Source of the DNA: Mitsuokella jalaludinii DSM 13811
Lineage (GTDB): Bacteria; Bacillota; Negativicutes; Selenomonadales; Selenomonadaceae
Length of the DNA: 64,000 nt
Reading direction: 5' to 3'
NCBI RefSeq assembly: GCF_000702905.1
Contig: NZ_JNKR01000003.1
Coordinates: 1 to 64,000, forward strand
The first letter of the stretch is position 1; each line of letters begins with the position of its first letter. Of the stretch, positions 36,620-45,436 are shown piece by piece. Both the position numbers and the translations under genes were made by a program. The notes below the pieces were generated by a model. That model ran no database searches and had not been told where the DNA came from. It saw nothing but the letters and a program-made list of their open reading frames with translations.

Positions 36620-37218
36620 TGGCATCGGTCCTCCTCGTCTGCCTCGCGAGCTACCTTTTGGGCTCCATCCCGAACGGCCTCGTCTTCGGCAAGCTCATCT
36701 GGCACGTCGACCTGCGCGAGCACGGCAGCCACAACATCGGGGCGACGAATGCCTGGCGCACGCTCGGCAAGGGGCCGGGCTTCCTGATCTTCCTGCTCGA
36801 CTTCCTCAAGGGCGCCCTTAGCGTCGGAATAGCGGAAGTGTTTGCGCCTCTGCCGCTCGTCATGGTCATCGCAGGCATCCTGGCCATCGTCGGCCACTCG
36901 TGCTCGCTCTTCCTGCACTTCAAGGGCGGCAAGGGCGTGGCGACGGGCCTCGGCGTCATCGCGATGCTCATGCCGCTGCCGAGCCTCATCGTCTTCCTCG
37001 TCTGGCTCGCCATCGTCATGGTCACGAAGTACGTCTCGCTCGGCTCGTGCATCGCGGCGGCACTCGTGCCGATCCTCTCGTATGCCTGGGGCTATCCGGG
37101 TGTCTACACGGCCTTCGGCGTGCTCGCAGCGGCCTTCATCATCATCCGCCACAAGGCCAATATCGTCCGCTTGATGAATGGCACCGAGAACAAGATCCAC
37201 GCCGGTCACCGCGACTGA
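36619..37218 (+). CDS. plsY: Glycerol-3-phosphate acyltransferase PlsY
   Basis: PlsY transfers the acyl group of acyl-phosphate to glycerol 3-phosphate, the first step of phospholipid synthesis. The 199-residue membrane protein has about five hydrophobic segments and three conserved motifs: YLLGSIPNGLVFGKL, HGSHNIGATNAWR, and HFKGGKGVATGLG. It overlaps der by one base and is followed by a terminator. plsC, the next enzyme of the pathway, is 5 kb upstream. Confidence 0.96.
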   Translation: MASVLLVCLASYLLGSIPNGLVFGKLIWHVDLREHGSHNIGATNAWRTLGKGPGFLIFLLDFLKGALSVGIAEVFAPLPLVMVIAGILAIVGHSCSLFLHFKGGKGVATGLGVIAMLMPLPSLIVFLVWLAIVMVTKYVSLGSCIAAALVPILSYAWGYPGVYTAFGVLAAAFIIIRHKANIVRLMNGTENKIHAGHRD

Positions 37219-37264
37219 CCTGAAAAGTGTCATGTGACCGTATCTAGTTTTGCTACAGATGTTT

Positions 37265-37292
37265 ACAGCCTGCGCATGCAGGCTGTTTTTTT
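37265..37292 (+). terminator. der-plsY terminator
   Basis: ACAGCCTGC-gcat-GCAGGCTGT followed by T7. Confidence 0.92.
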
Positions 37293-37363
37293 GCACAAAA
37301 TGGTGAGAAAGTTAACATTTTGTGAAATCCATCCATATGATTTGGACAAATCCGGAAATTTCA

Positions 37364-37393
37364 TTGGCATTTGTGCACATCTTATGGTATACT
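37364..37393 (+). promoter_or_regulatory. Promoter of the UPF0735-hom-thrB operon
   Basis: TTGGCA (37364-37369), 18-nt spacer, TATACT (37388-37393), with TGG as an extended -10. Confidence 0.7.
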
Positions 37394-37434
37394 ATCCTTT
37401 GTCAAAAGAATAGTATCCATTGGAGGCGTAATAT

Positions 37435-37881
37435 ATGAACAAGGAGAAAAGCGGATTCTTCCTCGTCCGCGAGGAGATCCTGCCAGAGGCAATCAAGAAG
37501 ACCATCCGTGTCAAAGAGATGCTCAAGCGTGGCGATGCGCGCACGATCAACGAGGCCGTCGAGAAGATGGAACTCTCGCGCAGTGCCTACTACAAGTACA
37601 AGGACTATGTTTTCCCGTTCTACGAGGCGAGTCGCAACAAGATCGTCACGCTGACGCTGCTCCTTGAGCACAAGAAGGGCGTCCTCTCGAGCGTGCTCAA
37701 CACGATCTCGGCAGACTCGGGCAGTGTCATGACGATCAACCAGGGCATCCCGCTGCAGGGTGTCGCCAATGCCACAGTCTCCATTGAGACGGCCAACCTC
37801 TCGGTCGATCTCGAAGCTCTGCTTGATAAGCTCCGTATGGTCGATGGCGTCAAGCGCCTCGAAGTCCTCGGACAGTCGTAA
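37435..37881 (+). CDS. UPF0735 ACT-domain protein (PheB/ThrR-like)
   Basis: The 148-residue protein has an N-terminal helix-turn-helix-like region (INEAVEKMELSRSAYYKYKDYVFPF) and a C-terminal ACT domain (about 70-148, TLTLLLEHKKGVLSSVLNTI). Members of this family sit directly before hom and thrB in many Firmicutes and have been proposed to act as threonine-pathway regulators. Here hom starts 18 nt later, so amino-acid-sensing control of this operon is a reasonable inference. Confidence 0.9.
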   Translation: MNKEKSGFFLVREEILPEAIKKTIRVKEMLKRGDARTINEAVEKMELSRSAYYKYKDYVFPFYEASRNKIVTLTLLLEHKKGVLSSVLNTISADSGSVMTINQGIPLQGVANATVSIETANLSVDLEALLDKLRMVDGVKRLEVLGQS

Positions 37882-37899
37882 GGAAAGAAGGTGTGTCGG

Positions 37900-39201
37900 A
37901 TGGAAAAAGTCATTAAAATCGGTTTGCTCGGGTCCGGTACGGTGGGCTCTGGTGTTATCCAGGTGCTCGAGATGAATCGGCCGCAGATTACGGAACGCGT
38001 CGGCACACCGATCGAGATCAAGACGGTGCTCGTGCGCGATGTCAAGAAGCCGCGCCCGCAGCTCGGGCATCTGCATCTCACAGACAAGATCGAGGATATC
38101 CTCGAGGATCCGGAGATCGATGTCGTCGTGGAGCTCATGGGCGGCATCCACCCCGCGCGTGAGTACATGCTGCGCGCGATGGAGGCAGGCAAGAGTGTCG
38201 TGACGGCCAACAAGGATGTCGTCGCACAGTTCGGCAAGGACATGTTCGCGATGGCAGAGGAAAAAGACGTCGACTTCCGCTTCGAGGCGAGCGTCGGCGG
38301 CGGCATCCCCATCATCACGCCGCTCAAGCAATGCCTGACGGCCAACCGCATCACGGAGATTCTCGGCATCGTCAACGGCACGACGAACTACATGCTGACA
38401 AAGATGACGGAGTGCGGTGCCGACTATGACACCGTCCTCAAGGAGGCACAGGCCAAGGGTTACGCCGAGGCGAACCCGTCAGCAGACGTCGACGGACTCG
38501 ACGCGGCGCGCAAGGCGGCCATCCTCTCGTCGCTGGCGTTCAACACGCGCGTGCAGCTCGAGGATGTCTCGGTCGAGGGCATCACGAAGATCACGCCGGA
38601 CGACATCGAGTACGCGAAGGACCTCGGCTATGTCATCAAGCTGCTGGCTGTCGGCAAGGATTCCGATGAGAACGGCGTCGATGTGCGCGTCCATCCGGTC
38701 TTCCTGCCGAAGACGCATCCACTGGCTTCGGTCAACGGCGTCTACAATGCCATCTTCGTGCGCGGCAACGCCATCGGCGAGGCGATGTTCTACGGCCAGG
38801 GCGCCGGCTCGCTGCCGACGGCCTCCGCTGTCATCTCCGACATCATCGACGTCGCGCGCGACATCCTCAACCGCACCTTCGGCCATGTTCGCTGCACGTG
38901 CTATGAGCAGAAGAAGCTCTGCCCGCTCGAGGCGACTTCTTCTTCCTACTACGTGCGCCTGCTCGTCGACGATAAGCCGGGCGTGCTCGGTGCCATCGCG
39001 ACGGCTTTCGGCGATGCCGGCGTGAGCCTCAAGTCGGTCATCCAGACGCGCCGCAATGTCGTTGACCACGCGGAGATCGTCGCCATCACGCATCTCGTCG
39101 AGCACGAGCGCATCGAGAAGGCGCTGAAGACCCTGCGCGAGCTGCCTGTCGTCGATGAGGTCCGCAATGTGATCCGTGTCGAGAATGAAGAACGGGGGTA
39201 A
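37900..39201 (+). CDS. hom: Homoserine dehydrogenase
   Basis: Reduces aspartate semialdehyde to homoserine. The 433-residue product has the Rossmann motif GLLGSGTVGSGV, VVTANKDVVA, the active-site segment GIVNGTTNYMLTKM and KGYAEANPSADVDGLDAARK (catalytic Lys/Asp region), and a C-terminal ACT domain (about 350-433, RLLVDDKPGVLGAIATAF) for threonine feedback. AGAAGG lies 8-9 nt before ATG 37900. The aspartate kinase feeding this pathway is lysC at 57374. Confidence 0.96.
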   Translation: MEKVIKIGLLGSGTVGSGVIQVLEMNRPQITERVGTPIEIKTVLVRDVKKPRPQLGHLHLTDKIEDILEDPEIDVVVELMGGIHPAREYMLRAMEAGKSVVTANKDVVAQFGKDMFAMAEEKDVDFRFEASVGGGIPIITPLKQCLTANRITEILGIVNGTTNYMLTKMTECGADYDTVLKEAQAKGYAEANPSADVDGLDAARKAAILSSLAFNTRVQLEDVSVEGITKITPDDIEYAKDLGYVIKLLAVGKDSDENGVDVRVHPVFLPKTHPLASVNGVYNAIFVRGNAIGEAMFYGQGAGSLPTASAVISDIIDVARDILNRTFGHVRCTCYEQKKLCPLEATSSSYYVRLLVDDKPGVLGAIATAFGDAGVSLKSVIQTRRNVVDHAEIVAITHLVEHERIEKALKTLRELPVVDEVRNVIRVENEERG

Positions 39202-39205
39202 GAGT

Positions 39206-40132
39206 ATGGCAGAGAAATGTGTCCGCGTCCGTGTCCCTGGTACGAGCGCCAACTGCGGCCCAGGCTTTGACTGCCTCGGCCTCGCCTGCACGGTCTACAA
39301 TGACCTGGAGCTGCGCCTGACGCGCGAGCCGGGCCTGTCCATCACGATGACGGGCGAGGGGGCGACGAACATCCCGTGCGACAATCGCAACATCGTCTGG
39401 CGGTCGGCGCAGTACCTCTTAGAGAAGGCCGGCAAGGACAAGGAATACCGCGGCGCCGTCATCCACATGGAGAACCGCGTGCCGCTCTCGCGCGGCCTCG
39501 GCAGCTCGGCGACGGCCATCGTCGCCGGATTGACGGCGGCGAATGCCCTGATCGGCAATCCCTTCAACCGCCGCGAGATCCTGCAGTTCGCGACGAACAT
39601 CGAGGGTCATCCCGACAATGTGGCACCGGCCATTTTCGGCGGTTTTACCGTCAATGCGGTCACGAACGGCCGCGTCGACTGCTTCAGCTTCCTGCCGCGT
39701 TTCCGCATGAAGTTCGTCGTCGCTGTGCCGAATTTCCCGCTCTCAACGCGCATGGCCCGCAAGGTCCTGCCGACGGAAGTGCCGATGAAGGACGCCATCT
39801 TCAATATCGGCCGCGCCTCGATGCTTGTCGCCGCCCTGACGCGCGGCAATGAGCGCTACTTGCGGCTTGGCCTCGACGATGCCCTGCATCAGCCGTACCG
39901 CGCGGAGCTCATCCCGGGCATGTACGATGTCTTCAAGGCCGCGCGCCGAGCGGGCGCTGCCGGCGCGACGCTCAGCGGTGCCGGCCCGTGCCTCATCGCC
40001 TACGTGCTGGAGCGCCGCCATGCGGAGGAAGCTGTCGGCAAGGCCATGCTCGAGGCATTCCGCAAGCATGACGTCGATGCGCGCATCCTGACGCTCGACC
40101 TCGACACGCACGGTGCACAGATCCTGAAGTGA
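39206..40132 (+). CDS. thrB: Homoserine kinase
   Basis: A GHMP kinase that phosphorylates homoserine on the way to threonine. The 308-residue product has the substrate motif VPGTSANCGPGFDCLGLA, the ATP-binding loop PLSRGLGSSATAIVAG and the C-terminal AGATLSGAGPCLIAYV. ATG 39206 with GGGGGT 6 nt upstream is preferred over an earlier in-frame ATG at 39176 that overlaps hom. thrC is not in the window. Confidence 0.96.
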   Translation: MAEKCVRVRVPGTSANCGPGFDCLGLACTVYNDLELRLTREPGLSITMTGEGATNIPCDNRNIVWRSAQYLLEKAGKDKEYRGAVIHMENRVPLSRGLGSSATAIVAGLTAANALIGNPFNRREILQFATNIEGHPDNVAPAIFGGFTVNAVTNGRVDCFSFLPRFRMKFVVAVPNFPLSTRMARKVLPTEVPMKDAIFNIGRASMLVAALTRGNERYLRLGLDDALHQPYRAELIPGMYDVFKAARRAGAAGATLSGAGPCLIAYVLERRHAEEAVGKAMLEAFRKHDVDARILTLDLDTHGAQILK

Positions 40133-40142
40133 GGATAAGTGT

Positions 40143-41390
40143 ATGACGGAAGAGGCATTTGCAGAGCTCCTGCGCGCAAATGGTGCGCGCGTCTTCATCG
40201 TCGGCGGCTGGGTGCGCGACGCTCTGCGCCACGTGCGGCCGCACGACAAGGACTACATGGTATCGGGCATTGCTGAGGCAGACTTCCAGCAGCTCTTCCC
40301 AGCGGCGCAGAAAGTCGGCCACGGGTTCCCGGTCTACCTCGTCTCCATCGACGGCTCTCTCTCGGAGGTCGCCTTCGCGCGCAAGGAGAAGAAGGAGGGG
40401 CGGGGCTACCGCGGCTTCCGCGTCTCGTACGACCCATCGGTCACGGTGGAGGAGGACCTCTACAGACGGGACACGACGATGAACAGCATGGCGCTGGAGC
40501 TCCCGGGAAAGCAGCTCATTGACCCGTACCACGGTGCCCAGGATGTGGCGGACAAGGTCATCCGCGCCGTCTCGCATCACTTCACCGAAGATCCTGTGCG
40601 CGCCCTGCGCGCAGCGCGCCAGGCAGCGGAGTTCGGCTTCTCCATCACGGAGGAGACAATCCGTTACATGAACGCCTGCCGCGCAGAGCTCCAGCATGAG
40701 CCGCAGGAGCGCATCGTCGCTGAATTGCGGCGCGCCCTGCAGTCGCCGAGGCCTTCGGTATTCTTCCGCGCGCTCGAGCAGGCGGATATCCTCGCCGTGA
40801 CCTTTCCTGAACTCTCGCTGCTCATCGGCAAGACGCAGCCGCCCGAGTACCATCCCGAGGGTGATGCCTGGCAGCACACGATGCAGGTCGTCGACCGTGC
40901 TGCCGAGAGGACGCCAAATGTCGCCGCGCGCTTTGCCGCGCTCGTCCACGACATCGGCAAGGGCACGACGCCAAAGGAGATGGAGCCACATCACTATGGG
41001 CACGAACTGCGCGGGCTCGAACAGCTTGCCTCGTGGAACCGGCGCGTGACGCTGCCGAAGGACTGGTTGCGCGCGGGCCGCTTCCTCATTGAGCAGCACA
41101 TGCGGGCGCCTCTTTTAGAGCGTCCCGGCAAGATTGCCGCACTGCTGCTGCTCGTCGACAAGCAGCGGCCTGTCCTTAGCCTTGCGGACTTCAACGCGGT
41201 CATCGAAGCCGATCATCAGAGCCTGCCCGACTACCTCGTGTACGGCGAGGCGCTGCTCGCAGCCATGCATGGCGTCAGCGGCAAGGATGCACCAAGTGGC
41301 CTTGCGGGCCGTGCCGTCGGACAGTGGCTCGCCGAGCGTCAGACTGCCGTTCTTGTGAAGGCACTCGCGGCTGTGCGTGCCCGGGCATGA
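40143..41390 (+). CDS. cca: CCA-adding tRNA nucleotidyltransferase with HD domain
   Basis: Class II nucleotidyltransferase that builds or repairs the tRNA 3' CCA end. The 415-residue product has GGWVRDALR, the metal-binding HDKDYMV (DxD), the RRDTTMNSMAL flexible loop and the template EDPVRALRAARQAAEFGF, followed by an HD phosphohydrolase domain (DAWQHTMQVV, ALVHDIGKG), as in E. coli Cca. It could be a CC- or A-only enzyme; the complete domain set favours full CCA addition. It starts 10 nt after thrB and ends at a strong terminator. Confidence 0.9.
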   Translation: MTEEAFAELLRANGARVFIVGGWVRDALRHVRPHDKDYMVSGIAEADFQQLFPAAQKVGHGFPVYLVSIDGSLSEVAFARKEKKEGRGYRGFRVSYDPSVTVEEDLYRRDTTMNSMALELPGKQLIDPYHGAQDVADKVIRAVSHHFTEDPVRALRAARQAAEFGFSITEETIRYMNACRAELQHEPQERIVAELRRALQSPRPSVFFRALEQADILAVTFPELSLLIGKTQPPEYHPEGDAWQHTMQVVDRAAERTPNVAARFAALVHDIGKGTTPKEMEPHHYGHELRGLEQLASWNRRVTLPKDWLRAGRFLIEQHMRAPLLERPGKIAALLLLVDKQRPVLSLADFNAVIEADHQSLPDYLVYGEALLAAMHGVSGKDAPSGLAGRAVGQWLAERQTAVLVKALAAVRARA

Positions 41391-41403
41391 TATTGCAAGC
41401 AAA

Positions 41404-41445
41404 GAAGAAATCTTCCTGCTCAAGGCAGGAAGATTTCTTTTTTTC
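41404..41445 (+). terminator. cca terminator
   Basis: AGAAATCTTCCTGC and GCAGGAAGATTTCT form a 14-bp perfect stem followed by T7. Confidence 0.93.
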
Positions 41446-41505
41446 GCGAATCTATTATAAGTAGACGAACAATTAAAAGAAAATCCTGCGCAAGGGGGAA
41501 TCTGT

Positions 41506-42030
41506 ATGGCAATCATCATGCCCTATAAATCCGCCGCTCCGAAGATTGACGAGAGCGTATACTTGGCACCGACAGCCGTCGTTACCGGCGATGTCACGAT
41601 TGAGGAGGGCACGAGCATCTGGTTCGGCGCCGTCGTCCGCGGTGACTTCCAGCCCATCAAGATCGGCAAGAACACGAACATCCAGGAGAATGCGACCATA
41701 CACGTGATGCACGATCATCCGACGACGATTGGCGAGGGTGTCAGCATCGGGCACAATGCCGTCATCCACAGCAAGAGCATCGGCGACCACACGCTCATCG
41801 GCATGGGCTCCATCATCATGGGGGATACGGTCATCGGCGAGAACGTCGTCATCGGTGCCGGCACGATGATCGAGCAGGGTCGCAAGATCCCGTCGAACTC
41901 CCTGGTCTACGGGAATCCGGCGCAGATCATCCGCGGCCTGCGCGATGATGAGATCGAGGCACTGAAGGAATCTTCGCTGCGCTACCGCAAGGTGGCCGAG
42001 CACTACAAGGAAGCAGCAGAACGTCTCTAA
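41506..42030 (+). CDS. Gamma-carbonic-anhydrase-like protein (left-handed beta-helix)
   Basis: The 174-residue protein is built of hexapeptide repeats (for example VTGDVTIEEG, IWFGAVVRGD). The three zinc-binding histidines of gamma-CAs are present (His66 in TIHVMHD, His83 and His88 in GHNAVIH), with the conserved Arg and Asp in VVRGD. Many YrdA/PaaY-type proteins of this length have weak or no CO2 hydratase activity, so the substrate is uncertain. It stands between a terminator and ndk (48 nt). Confidence 0.9.
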   Translation: MAIIMPYKSAAPKIDESVYLAPTAVVTGDVTIEEGTSIWFGAVVRGDFQPIKIGKNTNIQENATIHVMHDHPTTIGEGVSIGHNAVIHSKSIGDHTLIGMGSIIMGDTVIGENVVIGAGTMIEQGRKIPSNSLVYGNPAQIIRGLRDDEIEALKESSLRYRKVAEHYKEAAERL

Positions 42031-42078
42031 AGCAGCTGCTGCAATCCGTCAATATCAGGAATAAGGGGATCATCAGAA

Positions 42079-42522
42079 ATGGAAAAGACACTTGTACTAA
42101 TCAAACCAGACGCATTCGCAAGACATCATGCAGGCGATATCATTAAACGATATGAGAGTGAGGGCTTCCGCATCCTGGCCATGAAGCTGCTGAAGATGGA
42201 TGAGCGCCTGGCGTCCATCCACTATGCCGAGCATATCGGCCGTCCGTACTACAAGGACCTCGTTGGCTTCATGACATCGGGCCCGCTCATCGCGATGGTC
42301 CTCGAGGGCGAAGACGCGATTGCCCGCGTGCGCAAGATCAACGGCAAGACGAACCCGAAGGATGCCGAGGAAGGCACCATCCGCAAGGAATTCGCGACTT
42401 CTGGCCGCCGCAATGCCGTGCACGCCTCGGACAGCCCGGAGAGTGCGGCGCGCGAGATCGCGATCTTCTTCAATCAGACGGAAATCTACGATGGCACCTA
42501 CCATGTGGAAGCCGATGATTGA
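42079..42522 (+). CDS. ndk: Nucleoside diphosphate kinase
   Basis: Equilibrates nucleoside di- and triphosphates. The 147-residue product has LVLIKPDAF, the nucleotide-binding FMTSGPLIAMVLEG and the phospho-histidine His115 in RNAVHASDS. The N-terminus lacks the usual Arg-Asn pair seen in some orthologues, but all catalytic segments are intact. AAGGGG lies upstream of ATG 42079. Confidence 0.96.
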   Translation: MEKTLVLIKPDAFARHHAGDIIKRYESEGFRILAMKLLKMDERLASIHYAEHIGRPYYKDLVGFMTSGPLIAMVLEGEDAIARVRKINGKTNPKDAEEGTIRKEFATSGRRNAVHASDSPESAAREIAIFFNQTEIYDGTYHVEADD

Positions 42523-42558
42523 TAGATTGATCAATAATCAGTGCTAGGAGGGATTATC

Positions 42559-43068
42559 ATGTCAATCACGACAAAGACAGGAGATAACGGCGAGACGAGC
42601 CTCTTGACAGGCGAGCGCGTCAAGAAGAGCGGTCTGCGCGTCGATACGTACGGCACGCTCGATGAAGTTGATTCGGCACTGGGCTTGGCACGCGCCTTTT
42701 CCGACAAGGACGATGTCGCCGAGCGCATCCTGAAGCTCCAGCGCAAGCTGCCCGCGCTCATGGCCGACTTTGCGAGCTGCGGCACGGAATCGCGCATCAC
42801 GATGGAAGATGTCCGCGAGATCGAATCCTGGTGCGACGATGTGGAGTCGGACCTTCCCGAGGAGCACGCCTTCATCATCCCGGGCGGCTCGCAGAGCGGC
42901 GCCATGCTGGACCTCGCGCGCACGACGGCCCGTCGCGCTGAGCGCTGTGCTTGCCGTCTGGCCGAGGCAGAAGAAGTCGCTGCAAGCGACCGCATCTACC
43001 TCAACCGCCTCTCGGATTACTGCTACCTGCTCATGCGCCTCGAAGAGGACATCTACGAGGACGACTGA
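42559..43068 (+). CDS. Cob(I)yrinic acid a,c-diamide/cob(I)alamin adenosyltransferase, PduO type
   Basis: Transfers adenosyl from ATP to cob(I)alamin. The 169-residue product matches PduO-type enzymes: TKTGDNGETSLLTGERV at the N-terminus (ATP site), DTYGTLDEVDSALGLA, and the C-terminal RTTARRAERC and LNRLSDYCYLLMR helices. CTAGGAGGGA precedes ATG 42559. Adenosyl-B12 dependence is consistent with a B12-binding radical SAM protein elsewhere in the window, though no B12 operon is seen here. Confidence 0.92.
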   Translation: MSITTKTGDNGETSLLTGERVKKSGLRVDTYGTLDEVDSALGLARAFSDKDDVAERILKLQRKLPALMADFASCGTESRITMEDVREIESWCDDVESDLPEEHAFIIPGGSQSGAMLDLARTTARRAERCACRLAEAEEVAASDRIYLNRLSDYCYLLMRLEEDIYEDD

Positions 43069-43087
43069 GCCTTCGAAGAAGAACCTG

Positions 43088-43137
43088 TGTCCCTGCCGAC
43101 AACGGACAATCGTCCATTGTCGGCAGGGACATTTTTG
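43088..43137 (+). terminator. Terminator after the adenosyltransferase gene
   Basis: TGTCCCTGCCGACAA pairs with TTGTCGGCAGGGACA (15 bp) and continues past a C-A mismatch with GGAC-aatc-GTCC, followed by T5. Confidence 0.93.
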
Positions 43138-43238
43138 CATGAGGACTCATGATTTCTTTTTTATCAGGCAGGAAAATTCTGACTTCTAGCGAATATAGAA
43201 CACATAAGCAAAAATAGGAAGCACTAGGAGGGATTGCG

Positions 43239-45299
43239 ATGAAATCTTACAAGAGTTCCAACCTGCGCAACGTTGCCGTCATCGGCCATGGCAAGACGGG
43301 CAAGACGAGCCTGCTCGATGCCTGCCTGTTCAATGCGGGTGCTGTCAAGCGCCTCGGCAGTGTGGAAGAGCACACGAGTGTGCTCGACTGCGAGCCGGAG
43401 GAAGAGAGCCGCGGCATGACGATCAACCTGAAGCTTGCCGCCTGCGAATGGCGTGACTATAAGATCAATTTCATCGATACGCCGGGCTATCCGGACTTCG
43501 TCGGCGAAGTCAAGGGCGCGCTGACGGCAGCGGACAGTGCCCTCATCGTGATCTCGGCCCCGTCTGGCATCGAGGTCGAGACGGAGAAGGCATGGCGCTA
43601 TGCCGAGGAAGCGGAGCTGCCGCGCGCGTTCTTCATCAACAAGATGGACCGCGAGCACGCCGACTTCCAGCAAGTCGTCGAAGAGCTGCGCGTGCGCTTT
43701 GGCGCGGGTGTCGTGCCCGTGCAGTTGCCGATTGGCCAGGAAGCGGCCTTCCAGGGTGTCGTCGACCTCTTGGCCCTGCACATGAAGATCGTCACGCATG
43801 ACGAGGAAGACCTCATCGCCGACATCCCGGAATACATCCAGGGCGACGTCGAGGAGGCGCGCCAGAAGCTCATCGAGTCTGTCGCGGAGTTCAACAACGA
43901 ATTGCTCGAGAAGTACATCGAAGGTACGGAGATCACGGAGGTCGAAGTGGCGGCCGCTCTGATTGAGGGCATCCAGGCCGGCAAGATCTTCCCGGTCTTC
44001 TGCGGCTCGGCGAAGCAGAATATCGGCGTCAAGAAGCTCATGAACGGCATCGTCGAGTACCTGCCGACGCCGTACTTCCACGTCGCCATCGGCATGGATC
44101 CGCAGGACGGGGACCTCAAGGAGCGTCATACGGAGGATGCGTTCTCGGCACAGGTATTCAAGACGGTTGTCGACCCGTTCGTCGGCCGCATGAGTTACCT
44201 GCGCATCTTCTCTGGCACGATGAAGGGCGATGCCACTTACATGCATCCCAACAAGGAGAATGCGGAGCGCGTCGGTACGATCTTCTCCTTGCAGGGCAAG
44301 CGCCAGGAGCATCTGAATGCTGCGGAGGCCGGCGATATCGTCGCGACGACGAAGCTGCAGTCGGTCAGGACGGGCGATACGCTCTGCGATAGCGCCGACC
44401 CCATCGTCTACGAGGAGATCGCCTACCCGGCCCCGATGCTCGCGATGGCAGCTTCCGCCCACAAGAAGGGCGAGGAGGACAAGGTTTTCGGCGCGCTTGC
44501 CAAGCAGCAGGATGAAGACCCGACCATCGTCGTGGAGAAGAATCCGGAGACGCATGAGACAATCCTGCGCGGCATCGGCGAGGTTCACCTCGAGGTCCTG
44601 CGCGACAAGCTTCAGCGCAAGTTCGGCGTCGAGCTCGAACTGCATGAGCCGCGCGTCGCATACCGCGAGACAATCCGCAAGAGCGTCAAGGTGCAGGGCA
44701 AGCACAAGAAGCAGAGCGGCGGCCACGGCCAGTACGGCGATGTCTGGCTGGAGATCAGCCCGCAGGAGGCCGGCGCCGGCAATGCATTCACCGAGACAAT
44801 CTTCGGTGGCAGTGTGCCGCGCCAGTACATCCCGGCCGTTGAGAAGGGCACGGCCGAGACGCTCTCTGGCGGCGTGCTGGCGGGCTACCCTGTCGTCGAT
44901 GTCAAGGTCAACCTCTACGACGGCTCGTACCACACGGTCGACTCCTCGGAGGCAGCCTTCAAGACAGCGACGGCCCTCGCCATCCGCAAGGGCGTCATGG
45001 AGGCGAGCCCTATCCTGCTCGAGCCAATCGATGACATCCGCATCACCGCGCCGGAGTATTACATGGGCGATGTCATGGGACGCCTGAATTCCAAACGTGC
45101 GCGCATCCTCGGCATCGAGGGCAAGGGCAAGGACATGAGCGAGATCCATGCCGAGATCCCTGAGTCGCAGCTCTACCGTTTCGCGACGGAGCTTCGCTCC
45201 CTGACCCAGGGCCGCGGTAGCTACACGCTCGCCTTCGCCCGCTACGAGCCAGTCCCCGAGAAAAACGCAGAGGAGATCATCCGCGCCGCAAAGGACTGA
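43239..45299 (+). CDS. Elongation factor G paralogue (EF-G-like GTPase)
   Basis: The 686-residue product has all five EF-G domains: G1 GHGKTGKTS (16-24), G2 ESRGMTI, G3 DTPGYPDF, G4 NKMD, and domain IV KSVKVQGKHKKQSGGHGQYG. The P-loop lacks the DAGKT form of canonical FusA, and the protein lines up better with the EF-G-II/EF-G-like subfamily that many Firmicutes carry beside FusA. Its role (back-up translocation, recycling or stress) is unknown. AGGAGGG lies 6 nt before ATG 43239. It is immediately upstream of the histidine kinase operon but separated by a terminator. Confidence 0.9.
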   Translation: MKSYKSSNLRNVAVIGHGKTGKTSLLDACLFNAGAVKRLGSVEEHTSVLDCEPEEESRGMTINLKLAACEWRDYKINFIDTPGYPDFVGEVKGALTAADSALIVISAPSGIEVETEKAWRYAEEAELPRAFFINKMDREHADFQQVVEELRVRFGAGVVPVQLPIGQEAAFQGVVDLLALHMKIVTHDEEDLIADIPEYIQGDVEEARQKLIESVAEFNNELLEKYIEGTEITEVEVAAALIEGIQAGKIFPVFCGSAKQNIGVKKLMNGIVEYLPTPYFHVAIGMDPQDGDLKERHTEDAFSAQVFKTVVDPFVGRMSYLRIFSGTMKGDATYMHPNKENAERVGTIFSLQGKRQEHLNAAEAGDIVATTKLQSVRTGDTLCDSADPIVYEEIAYPAPMLAMAASAHKKGEEDKVFGALAKQQDEDPTIVVEKNPETHETILRGIGEVHLEVLRDKLQRKFGVELELHEPRVAYRETIRKSVKVQGKHKKQSGGHGQYGDVWLEISPQEAGAGNAFTETIFGGSVPRQYIPAVEKGTAETLSGGVLAGYPVVDVKVNLYDGSYHTVDSSEAAFKTATALAIRKGVMEASPILLEPIDDIRITAPEYYMGDVMGRLNSKRARILGIEGKGKDMSEIHAEIPESQLYRFATELRSLTQGRGSYTLAFARYEPVPEKNAEEIIRAAKD

Positions 45300-45339
45300 G
45301 GCACCATGCAGCATGATGTGGTAGAATAGGATAGAGGGG

Positions 45340-45384
45340 AGCGCCCCGCTGACATGGGGAATCCATGCCAGTGGGGCGTTTCTA
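45340..45384 (+). terminator. Terminator between the EF-G paralogue and the histidine kinase gene
   Basis: GCGCCCCGCTGACATGG pairs with CCATGCCAGTGGGGCGT (one G-U, one mismatch) and is followed by TTTCT. TGTGGTAGAAT just upstream (45318-45328) resembles an extended -10, so the hairpin could alternatively attenuate a leader of the kinase gene. Confidence 0.7.
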
Positions 45385-45436
45385 TTGTAAGAATAAGTGA
45401 TATTCTGTATATCATATAGAGAAGGGATGTGTTGTA

